5,297 nucleotides of DNA from Methylobacter sp. Its GTDB lineage: Bacteria; Pseudomonadota; Gammaproteobacteria; Methylococcales; Methylomonadaceae. The stretch covers positions 1 to 5,297 of the forward strand of contig NZ_JALOCF010000097.1 in assembly GCF_023227905.1 (NCBI RefSeq), read 5' to 3'. Position 1 is the first letter of the stretch. Each line of letters starts with the position of its first letter. The position numbers and the translations under genes were made by a program. Below the pieces are notes generated by a model, which did not search any database, was not told the DNA's origin, and was given only the letters and a program-made list of their open reading frames with translations. Below, piece after piece: positions 1 through 4,931 of the stretch.

Positions 1-1070
1 GCGGTCATAACCTTATCGAACTTGCCGGAATCAAGCTCAAGTGCTCCGTTTTTATTCGTTTTAATGCCGATTTCTGCTAACGTTGAAAATCCTGCGACGC
101 CTTGCGTCGGATTTGATAAGGTCTGACGAATCTGGTTTTGCACACCCCTTAAGGTTGCATCACCCAATAAGGGACCGCCCTGCCTGGTTTTGGCATCATA
201 ACTGGACAAGCTGCTCATTGTGCTGGCTAGTGAATTATAGGCTTTAATAAAATCATTAACTTTTGACTTGGCCGACTCTTTATCCAGCTCAATACTCAAG
301 GTTTCTGTTTTGAGCGGATCCGCTTTTTTCAGAGAAATGGTTACCCCGGAAATAACATCAGAAAAGCTATTGCTATCCTTTGTTACTTTCTGCCCATCGA
401 CATGGATAATGGCGTCCGAAGCCGTCTGAATAGATGTCATACTGGCTGTTGCCAGTCGGGTTAAATCGTTACCGTCCAATGCATCCGTATCGGTTGCGCC
501 TATGGTTATGGCATTTGTGGCGCCGACCTTATCTGAAGTCAGCACTAATTGAGAACCGCTATCAACCTTAATGAGGGTTGCCTTAATGCCAGGGTTGTCA
601 GACGCTTTATTGATGGCATCACGAACACTCGCCAATGTCGTATCGCTGGCAACACTAATATTGAAGCTGCTTGCACCCAAGCCAATGGTTAACGTACCGG
701 CTCCAAGTACTGCCGTTTCGCTACTGAAATCGCCGGAACGCATTTTTGCCGGCTGCGCCAGTTGCTCCACGTTAATAGAAAAACTACTGGCAACTGCAGA
801 ACCGTCGGCTGATGCAGTAAATAAATCGGCATTGCTGGATGTGGCTGTGCGCGTCTGAAAGGAAGATGAATATTTCAGACTCTGCACACTGGTCTGAAAA
901 GCGGACAGAGCCCCTTTAAGTGATCCCAAAGCCGATAAATCAGCTTGTAATTCAACTTCTTTACGATTCAGCCGCAAAGTCGTCGGTTGCCCTTCTGCGG
1001 CAACCAGTTTTGATACCAGACCTTCTATATCAAGACCTGAACCTAACCCGGCAGATGTAATTGCAGGCAT
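1..1070 (-). CDS. fliD: Flagellar filament cap protein FliD (HAP2), 3' end outside window
   Basis: FliD caps the distal tip of the flagellar filament and helps exported flagellin fold and insert. The reverse strand reads without a stop for 356 codons from ATG at 1070 to the left edge, so the C-terminal part (probably about 100 residues) is missing. Near the N-terminus (residues 8-26) is the family signature GLGSGLDIEGLVSKLVAAE, opening a FliD_N domain of about 100 residues with Gln/Ser-rich coiled-coil-like helices. A FliD_C-type region follows, with ESAKSKVNDFIKAYNSL (266-282), GGPLLGDATLRGVQNQIRQ (298-316) and IGIKTNKNGALELDSGKF (334-351). The start is supported by a strong Shine-Dalgarno GGGGAGGA at 1084-1077, six bases upstream. 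It lies 104 bases behind flaG, in the fliC-flaG-fliD order of polar flagellar clusters, where fliS usually comes next. No frameshift or missing motif is visible. Confidence 0.96.
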   Translation of the reverse strand, partial: MPAITSAGLGSGLDIEGLVSKLVAAEGQPTTLRLNRKEVELQADLSALGSLKGALSAFQTSVQSLKYSSSFQTRTATSSNADLFTASADGSAVASSFSINVEQLAQPAKMRSGDFSSETAVLGAGTLTIGLGASSFNISVASDTTLASVRDAINKASDNPGIKATLIKVDSGSQLVLTSDKVGATNAITIGATDTDALDGNDLTRLATASMTSIQTASDAIIHVDGQKVTKDSNSFSDVISGVTISLKKADPLKTETLSIELDKESAKSKVNDFIKAYNSLASTMSSLSSYDAKTRQGGPLLGDATLRGVQNQIRQTLSNPTQGVAGFSTLAEIGIKTNKNGALELDSGKFDKVMT

Positions 1071-1113
1071 TGCCTGTCCTCCCCTTTAATTAAACCGTTG
1101 AGGATAATGTAGA

Positions 1114-1129
1114 GGCGGATTTATCCGCC
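1114..1129 (-). repeat. Short perfect inverted repeat between flaG and fliD
   Basis: GGCGGAT (1114-1120) and ATCCGCC (1123-1129) form a perfect inverted repeat. As RNA it would be a six-bp GC-rich stem with a four-base loop. It starts 45 bases behind the flaG stop and ends 29 bases before the fliD Shine-Dalgarno. No U-tract follows on the minus strand (the next bases are TCTACATTATCC), so it does not look like a standard intrinsic terminator. An RNA-processing or stability element between the two cistrons is an inference. Confidence 0.5.
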
Positions 1130-1174
1130 CAATGAGCCAAGCCATATGCCGGGTTACGCTATCGCTAACCTGAC

Positions 1175-1591
1175 CTATGCTCTTGAGTTAAAGATATTAA
1201 ATGCCACGTCATCGCTTTGTTCGGCAAGGCTGCGAGCGAGCCTGAGGGTTTCTTCAGATGGCATTTGCCGGATAATTTTTTCGCTTTTGGCGTCGATAAC
1301 CTTAACAACCATGGCGCCGCTTTCTTTATCAATACTAAACTGCAAGTTCCGCTGCATACTTTGTACAAAATCATTCAACTGACTGACGGCCTGCTTCAGA
1401 TCACCCGATTCCTCTGCATCTTTTGCTTTATCGGCAACAGCAATATCTGCGGACACTGATTGCACTTCTGTTTTTTGAGCTGCATCGGCCGCACTTTTAA
1501 CCAATGAATCGACTGGCTTCTTGACGTTATCTGGCCTCAACGGCGTAATGGCAACAGCTTGATGTTGCAACGTCTTGGTATTAATGTCCAT
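1175..1591 (-). CDS. flaG: FlaG family flagellar protein
   Basis: FlaG proteins are small flagellar accessory proteins found next to flagellin and fliD in polar flagellates. Loss in some species changes filament length; the molecular role is not settled. The 138-residue product has a variable, Ala/Lys/Asp-rich and probably disordered first half (residues 1-65). The conserved FlaG domain follows at about 68-138, with QLNDFVQSMQRNLQFSIDKE (71-90), VVKVIDAKSEKIIRQMPSEE (95-114) and the helix LRLARSLAEQ. A GTG at 1600 is also in frame, but it directly abuts the AAGGG upstream. The ATG at 1591 has that purine run (AAGGGGTGG) at a proper distance, so I chose ATG. It ends in TAG at 1175. It follows fliC across a probable attenuator and precedes fliD, and likely shares the late flagellar transcript. 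Length and motifs are normal for the family. Confidence 0.94.
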   Translation of the reverse strand: MDINTKTLQHQAVAITPLRPDNVKKPVDSLVKSAADAAQKTEVQSVSADIAVADKAKDAEESGDLKQAVSQLNDFVQSMQRNLQFSIDKESGAMVVKVIDAKSEKIIRQMPSEETLRLARSLAEQSDDVAFNIFNSRA

Positions 1592-1617
1592 TTTGGCCAC
1601 CCCTTATTACTGGCAGG

Positions 1618-1647
1618 AAAAACAGATAGCCGGCGTTGCCGCCGGCT
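1618..1647 (-). terminator. Intrinsic terminator/attenuator after fliC
   Basis: On the minus strand, AGCCGGC (1647-1641) and GCCGGCT (1634-1628) form a 7-bp GC-rich stem around a six-base loop (GGCAAC). The sequence ATCTGTTTTT (1627-1618) follows, with five T at the end. The stem starts 16 bases behind the fliC stop and the element ends 27 bases before the flaG ATG. The T-run begins five bases after the stem, so termination may be incomplete. That would give abundant fliC mRNA with some read-through into flaG and fliD. Confidence 0.7.
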
Positions 1648-1663
1648 GTCCCCTGTTCCACAT

Positions 1664-3091
1664 TTATCTCAAAAGACTCAAGACACCTTGTGTTGATTGA
1701 TTAGCCTGGGACAACATCGCAGTACCCGCCTGTTGCAGGACTTGCGCCCGTGACAGGTTGGCTGTTTCCTTGGCAAAGTCGGCATCCTGGATACGGCCGC
1801 GTGATGCGGACAAGTTTTCTACTGTGGTTTGTTGATTGGCCACAACCGATGCGAAACGGTTTTGATAGGCACCCAGCGCAGCGCGCGAATTATTGATGCT
1901 CGCCAAAGCGCCATCGATAGTATCTAGCGCTTTCAGGGCATTGGTTGCGGTTAGCACATTCATTGTCGCAACGGTGGATACCGCCGCTCCTGGTGTTGCT
2001 GTTGTAGTAGCTGCCGTTAATCCTGCACTAGCGACTGCGCCACCACTAACCACGATGTCTGTTGCAGCTTCAAGTTTAACCGTACCGTGAGTAGTAGCGG
2101 CTGTTAAGCCAGTATTGGTAACGGTGCCGCCTATTGTTATATCACGGCCATCTGCTGCTGCTAATGTAACAGCACCAGTTGTCGCATTTGCCGACGCGAT
2201 AACACCGGTTTGGCTGGAAATGGCGTTGATTGAGGCGGCCACGTTTGCACCTTGGCCTACAGCGTCGCCACCCGCAGCAACTGCCCCCACATTGACGCCA
2301 TTGATGCTGAAAGCATTTGCAGCGATGGCGCCTGAAGCAGCAGGTGCTACACCCGCTATACTGGTTGCCTGAGCAGAAGCGGTAACGCCCGATTGACCAG
2401 AAACGGCGTTAATGGCTGCTGCGATGGAATAAGCGCTGGCGGCAGTTTGGCCTGCCGCTCCGCCAGCCGTTGATGCACCGACCTGGATACCGTTCAAGGT
2501 CACATCACCGGCATTCAAGGCGGCCGTCGTAGCTGTTCCATCTACACCAGCATAATTTGCTCCCGATACGCCGCCCAGCGCCGAGGTGCGGGCACTGCTG
2601 ATAGCGGTAATCTGAATGCTGTCGCTTGCGGCATTATTAGCGCCAACCTGGAAGTTTTTGGCTGTAAATGAACCATCCAGCAACTTGGTGCCGTTGAACG
2701 CGGAATTTTGCGCTACCCGGTCAATTTCTGTAGACAGCGCCTGCACTTCATTATTAATAGCGGCGCGATCCGAATCGGAATTCGTGGCGTTGGATGCCTG
2801 AACGGCCAGCTCGCGCATACGCTGCAAGTTGTTGCCGATTTCGGCTAAGGCGCCTTCAGCGGTTTGCGACAGGGAAATGCCGTCATTGGCGTTGCGGGAA
2901 GCCTGTTCATTACCGCGAATTTGCGCGGTAAAGCGTTCGCTAATGGCAAGACCGGCGGCATCATCTTTGGCGCTGTTGATACGCAAACCGGAAGACAACC
3001 GTTGCAACGACGTATTCAGCGAACTCTGTGATGTATTCAGGTTACGTTGAGCGTTTAATGATGAAACATTGGTATATACTGTTAGTGCCAT
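1664..3091 (-). CDS. fliC: Flagellin, 475 residues
   Basis: This is the filament subunit, exported through the flagellar type III apparatus and polymerised under the FliD cap. The N-terminal D0/D1 region (about 1-170) is canonical: MALTVYTNVSSLNAQRNLNT at the start, then LSSGLRINSAKDDAAGLAIS (32-51). NNLQRMRELAVQASN (87-101) is the segment that in enteric flagellins contains the TLR5-recognised and protofilament-contact residues. The C-terminal D1/D0 region (about 385-475) is also canonical, with NNSRAALGAYQNRF (400-413), GRIQDADFAKETANLSRAQV (432-451) and the terminal VLSLLR. The middle (about 172-385) is low-complexity Ala/Gly/Thr/Val-rich, nearly free of charge, and includes two flagellin-IN-like repeats. 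The start has AGGAGAG at 3103-3097, five bases upstream of ATG. It is transcribed from a sigma-28 promoter at 3213-3187 and followed by a terminator-like hairpin, flaG and fliD. It is slightly shorter than the roughly 490-residue enteric FliC and appears intact. Confidence 0.98.
   Translation of the reverse strand: MALTVYTNVSSLNAQRNLNTSQSSLNTSLQRLSSGLRINSAKDDAAGLAISERFTAQIRGNEQASRNANDGISLSQTAEGALAEIGNNLQRMRELAVQASNATNSDSDRAAINNEVQALSTEIDRVAQNSAFNGTKLLDGSFTAKNFQVGANNAASDSIQITAISSARTSALGGVSGANYAGVDGTATTAALNAGDVTLNGIQVGASTAGGAAGQTAASAYSIAAAINAVSGQSGVTASAQATSIAGVAPAASGAIAANAFSINGVNVGAVAAGGDAVGQGANVAASINAISSQTGVIASANATTGAVTLAAADGRDITIGGTVTNTGLTAATTHGTVKLEAATDIVVSGGAVASAGLTAATTTATPGAAVSTVATMNVLTATNALKALDTIDGALASINNSRAALGAYQNRFASVVANQQTTVENLSASRGRIQDADFAKETANLSRAQVLQQAGTAMLSQANQSTQGVLSLLR
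2168..2518 (-). repeat. Two tandem flagellin-IN-like units in the fliC variable domain
   Basis: Unit 1 covers residues about 192-243 (2518-2363) and unit 2 residues about 257-308 (2323-2168), a period of about 65 residues. Matching landmarks are DVTLNGIQVGASTAGG against AFSINGVNVGAVAAGG, and IAAAINAVSGQSGVTASAQA against VAASINAISSQTGVIASANA. The pattern INGVxVGA...AASINAxSxQTGVxAxA resembles the 'flagellin hook IN' motif found in flagellins and hook-associated proteins. A smaller echo, GLTAATT, occurs at residues 328-334 and 357-363. The DNA copies have diverged at many positions, so this is an old internal duplication and not a recent slippage product. Confidence 0.7.
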
Positions 3092-3180
3092 GACAACTCT
3101 CCTGTTTAGCCCGGATTAATATTTTTTACCGGTCTGTATAAAATCGGGTTCCTTCATCGTTGTGATAATTCCCCCACCTG
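3092..3180 (-). promoter_or_regulatory. fliC 5' leader with ribosome binding site
   Basis: The predicted transcript from the sigma-28 promoter has a leader of about 88-90 bases before the fliC ATG. It ends in a strong Shine-Dalgarno AGGAGAG (3103-3097) with a five-base spacer. Three GGA triplets occur on the transcript strand (3172-3170, 3152-3150 and 3102-3100). The last is in the context ACAGGA overlapping the Shine-Dalgarno, an arrangement compatible with CsrA/RsmA binding, but this is not shown by the sequence alone. Confidence 0.45.
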
Positions 3181-3186
3181 TCATGG

Positions 3187-3213
3187 TTATCGACCGGTGT
3201 TTTTTAAACTTTA
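3187..3213 (-). promoter_or_regulatory. Sigma-28 (FliA) promoter of fliC
   Basis: The minus strand carries TAAAGTTT (3213-3206), an 11-base spacer, and GTCGATAA (3194-3187). The enterobacterial FliA consensus is TAAAGTTT-N11-GCCGATAA, so 15 of 16 bases match with exact spacing. Transcription should start near 3180. This places flagellin in the late class of the flagellar hierarchy, released when FlgM is exported. Confidence 0.93.
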
Positions 3214-3244
3214 ATATTTTTTGTCATGATATTGGGGTGGCTTG

Positions 3245-3272
3245 GTAGAGGCGCAAAATTTTGCGTTTCTAC
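3245..3272 (-). repeat. Imperfect 28-base inverted repeat behind the diguanylate cyclase gene
   Basis: The core CGCAAAATTTTGCG (3252-3265) is a perfect 14-base palindrome. It is flanked by GTAGA (3245-3249) and TCTAC (3268-3272), with GG opposite TT in between. It starts seven bases behind the cyclase stop codon and ends 32 bases before the fliC -35 box. On the minus strand the cyclase mRNA would have A-C mismatches in the stem and no following U-tract, so it is at best a weak terminator or 3'-end stabiliser. As plus-strand RNA, the GG/TT positions could pair as wobbles. Confidence 0.5.
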
Positions 3273-3279
3273 TGGCTAT

Positions 3280-4167
3280 TTAGTTGGCCAACATAACCTG
3301 GTTTCTGCCGCTTTTTTTGGCTTTATACATGGCCTCATCGGCACGCTTGATGAAAGTATCAACCGTATCATTGTCACGCAAGGCGCCCACGCCCAGGCTT
3401 GCAGTTATCTTTATGGTTGCCATATCGTAAGCCAGGGTATGAAGCTCAATGGTATTGCGAATGCGTTCCGCCAATAATCCGGCGCCGGCAAGATCGGTAT
3501 TGCTTAATAAAATTACAAATTCTTCACCGCCATAGCGGAAAACAACATCACTGCAGCGCAGACTTTCCTTGATCCATTTAGCCGCTGCAGTTAGCGTGAT
3601 ATCGCCGCCTTCGTGTCCATACTGATCATTAATGGTTTTAAAGTGGTCAATATCCAGAAAAATAATGGCTAAGCTTTTATTATGACGTACGGCCAGACTC
3701 ATTTCCCGTTTAACGGAATCATTAAAATAAGTTCTGTTATTGGTTTGAGTAAGCGGGTCGGTATAAGCCATTTTTAAGGCTTGATGATATAAGGTCGCAT
3801 TTTTCAATGGATAAATCAGACAACAAAGCAAAGTTTCCAGCAACTTGATTTCGGCATCATCGAACTTGCGATTACGCATAAATTTCAATTCACCGAGTTG
3901 TTGCTCCTCAACTTTGAGCGCGTAGCTGCAGGAATGTCGTGTAAAAACACCGCTTTTAATTTCCAGTTCAAACTCTGCATTGGTATAAACAAAGGCGCTA
4001 TGAGGAATCATGCTTTCGATTTTGCTGCTGAAAATCGGGATCAATTTATTAAATTCCAGCGTCGTTTGTAAGGCGCTGCTGATGTCATAATGATTCAGGT
4101 TAACAACTTTTGTTGCTTCAAAAGAATTGTTGCTGATAATCGCCAGGCTGGTTGATTTTTTGGTCAT
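3280..4167 (-). CDS. Diguanylate cyclase with N-terminal GAF-like sensor domain
   Basis: The product is predicted to make cyclic di-GMP from two GTP, the second messenger that shifts cells from swimming to attachment. Residues about 25-130 look like a small GAF-type sensor, predicted alpha/beta with no transmembrane segment, so the enzyme is probably cytoplasmic. Its ligand cannot be read from sequence. The GGDEF domain (about 133-295) begins at YTDPLTQTNNRTYF. It has the metal-binding FLDIDHFKTIND (D172), GHEGGD (185-189), the catalytic signature RYGGEEF (GGEEF 213-217) and the inhibitory I-site RCSD (204-207), exactly five residues before GGEEF. It ends with the usual ADEAMYKAKKSGRNQV. All key residues are present, so it should be active and product-inhibited. 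The start is ATG at 4167 with only a weak Shine-Dalgarno (CGGAAAC). A sigma-54 promoter and a FleQ-like box lie directly upstream and fliC lies downstream, implying a motility-linked role. Confidence 0.94.
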   Translation of the reverse strand: MTKKSTSLAIISNNSFEATKVVNLNHYDISSALQTTLEFNKLIPIFSSKIESMIPHSAFVYTNAEFELEIKSGVFTRHSCSYALKVEEQQLGELKFMRNRKFDDAEIKLLETLLCCLIYPLKNATLYHQALKMAYTDPLTQTNNRTYFNDSVKREMSLAVRHNKSLAIIFLDIDHFKTINDQYGHEGGDITLTAAAKWIKESLRCSDVVFRYGGEEFVILLSNTDLAGAGLLAERIRNTIELHTLAYDMATIKITASLGVGALRDNDTVDTFIKRADEAMYKAKKSGRNQVMLAN

Positions 4168-4210
4168 AGCGGCTTGTTTCCGTCTTAAAACTTACTATTG
4201 AGATACGTTA

Positions 4211-4227
4211 AGCCAATACTGTGCCAA
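4211..4227 (-). promoter_or_regulatory. Sigma-54 (RpoN) promoter of the diguanylate cyclase gene
   Basis: The minus strand reads TTGGCACA-GTAT-TGGCT from 4227. The sigma-54 consensus is TGGCACG-N4-TTGC. The -24 GG and the -12 GC are both present at the required spacing, and TGGCAC matches fully. Mismatches are A for G at the end of the -24 element and G for the second T of the -12 element. The predicted transcription start is near 4200, giving a leader of about 33 bases before the ATG at 4167. Sigma-54 promoters require an enhancer-binding protein, in polar flagellates typically FleQ/FlrA or FleR/FlrC. Confidence 0.85.
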
Positions 4228-4241
4228 TTCCAAATAAACAA

Positions 4242-4265
4242 TAAAAAACAATATCTTGTTTTTTA
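4242..4265. promoter_or_regulatory. A/T-tract inverted repeat with IHF-like core
   Basis: TAAAAAACAA (4242-4251) and TTGTTTTTTA (4256-4265) are perfect 10-bp inverted arms around TATC. The plus strand AAACAATATCTTG (4246-4258) matches the IHF consensus WATCAA-N4-TTR at all but one specified position, and A-tracts flank it. It sits between the FleQ-like box and the sigma-54 promoter, where IHF commonly bends DNA so that a distant activator can touch RNA polymerase. A binding site for another regulator, or plain A/T-tract curvature, would look similar. Confidence 0.45.
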
Positions 4266-4301
4266 GCCATGCGGGTGTTGGAAAATTGGCGCTTATGAAG
4301 C

Positions 4302-4315
4302 GTCAAATAATTGAC
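4302..4315. promoter_or_regulatory. FleQ-like palindromic box
   Basis: GTCAAATAATTGAC has 5-bp inverted arms (GTCAA/TTGAC). It differs at two central positions from the Pseudomonas FleQ consensus GTCAATAAATTGAC, as I recall it. Its centre is about 108 bases upstream of the predicted sigma-54 transcription start, within the usual range for an enhancer-binding site. FleQ is the sigma-54 activator at the top of the polar flagellar cascade and binds c-di-GMP. The match is by eye, from one site. Confidence 0.6.
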
Positions 4316-4631
4316 ATTCAATTGGCCAAGACATGTATCACTGGTAGCGTAGCTCAACCATTTTGAGATCGATTTGCTAAAGGAACGAGAATTTATTAAG
4401 GAAAGAAAGATGGATTGAAAAATTTAAAAATGCAATAAATCAGTCTGATAGAAATTGACCTGCCAATATCTGCCAGGTGGTTTGCCAATGAAACCACCCT
4501 GCCCTGCCTACACTGATACCATTAATCAAATAGCAGCCTGTAAACCTGAAGAAAACATCAAAATAAAGTACATTTATAGTACCTTATAAGCATAAAAATT
4601 ATATAAAATCGGTACCAAAAGAATACTTAAA
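4316..4631. other. Non-coding stretch between the ParA/RHH operon and the cyclase regulatory region
   Basis: This 316-base stretch holds no convincing gene or RNA gene. The right part (about 4550-4631), directly behind the RHH gene, is very A/T-rich without a clear GC-stem terminator. The middle holds an 8-bp hairpin (4476-4498) and TGCC repeats at 4461, 4471, 4483, 4500 and 4505. A 33-codon frame on the plus strand (4488-4589) has a possible AGGTGG ribosome site but no recognisable product. The left part (4316-4450) shows nothing I can name. Confidence 0.6.
4476..4498. repeat. 8-bp perfect inverted repeat (hairpin)
   Basis: GGTGGTTT (4476-4483) and AAACCACC (4491-4498) are perfect complements around a seven-base loop GCCAATG. 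No T-run follows on either strand, so it is not a standard intrinsic terminator, although it could mark the 3' end of the ParA/RHH transcript about 135 bases past its last stop. On the plus strand the 5' arm contains a purine-rich AGGTGG and the loop contains an ATG. Confidence 0.5.
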
Positions 4632-4931
4632 TTATACCTTTTGTTCCTGCAATTCCTTTGCCATTTTCAGCATCGCGTAACGCATGAAATTGAGCCTGGT
4701 TCTGCCGCTTAATTTGCTGGCCGCAACCAGCTGCTCGTATTCGTATTGATTGAAAGGCACTCGCATCGCTTTGTAATCCCGGATGGCATTCTGGTCTAAT
4801 TCCGGGGCTTTGGGTTTTTCAATTTGGGCGCCGCCTTCCGCTCTCGCGGCAAATGCTTCAATCTGTTCATTGGTCGGTTGTGAGTTGACCAAATTTAATG
4901 CACTGGCTTTAGGTTCTCTTCTTTTGACCAT
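4632..4931 (-). CDS. Small ribbon-helix-helix-like protein, partner of the ParA ATPase
   Basis: I do not recognise a named family. The 99-residue product starts basic (MVKRREPK) and has a polar, Ala/Glu/Pro-rich middle (about 18-48) that is probably flexible. A C-terminal segment (about 53-95) has ribbon-helix-helix layout: a short strand KAMRVPFN (54-61), helix A around YEYEQLVAASKLSG (63-76), and helix B RTRLNFMRYAMLKMAKELQ (77-95). This arrangement, a flexible N-terminus with a C-terminal RHH, is that of centromere-binding or repressor partners of type Ib ParA systems such as ParG. The ATG at 4931 shares its A with the last base of the parA stop (TAATG), and GAGGAAA lies seven bases upstream, so translation is probably coupled. 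DNA binding and interaction with the ATPase are inferred from fold pattern and context. Confidence 0.75.
   Translation of the reverse strand: MVKRREPKASALNLVNSQPTNEQIEAFAARAEGGAQIEKPKAPELDQNAIRDYKAMRVPFNQYEYEQLVAASKLSGRTRLNFMRYAMLKMAKELQEQKV

Noticed and set aside
571..858. Plus-strand open frame over fliD
   Set aside because: It is fully antisense to fliD, whose reading frame carries the recognised motifs.
1130..1160. Sigma-54-like or sigma-28-like promoter ahead of fliD
   Set aside because: The GG of CGGCATATGGCTTGG is not followed by GC at the right spacing, and the AGCGATAG further upstream has no -35 partner at 11 bases.
1152..1170. GGTTA/TAACC inverted repeat just behind flaG
   Set aside because: It has only five base pairs, a nine-base loop and no T-run, so it is too weak to call a terminator.
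1146..1459. Open frames overlapping flaG in other frames
   Set aside because: The flaG frame carries the FlaG domain. The others have no recognisable content and share its open stretch by chance.
1598..1600. GTG at 1600 as the flaG start
   Set aside because: It directly abuts the only purine-rich ribosome site. The ATG nine bases later has that site at normal spacing.
2115..2372. Plus-strand open frames over fliC (also 1893-2090, 2616-2801, 2829-3050)
   Set aside because: They are antisense to a well-supported flagellin. Their Ala/Pro-rich composition is what antisense reading of the Ala/Gly/Thr-rich domain gives, and no family is recognised.
4343..4400. tRNA-like string GTAGCGTAGCTCAACC
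   Set aside because: It recalls a tRNA D-arm, but there is no acceptor stem, anticodon stem or T-loop around it to make a cloverleaf.
4447..4466. Second sigma-54-like element on the minus strand (TGGCAGG-TCAA-TTTC)
   Set aside because: The -24 part is good, but the essential -12 GC is TC, and there is no gene start at a matching distance.
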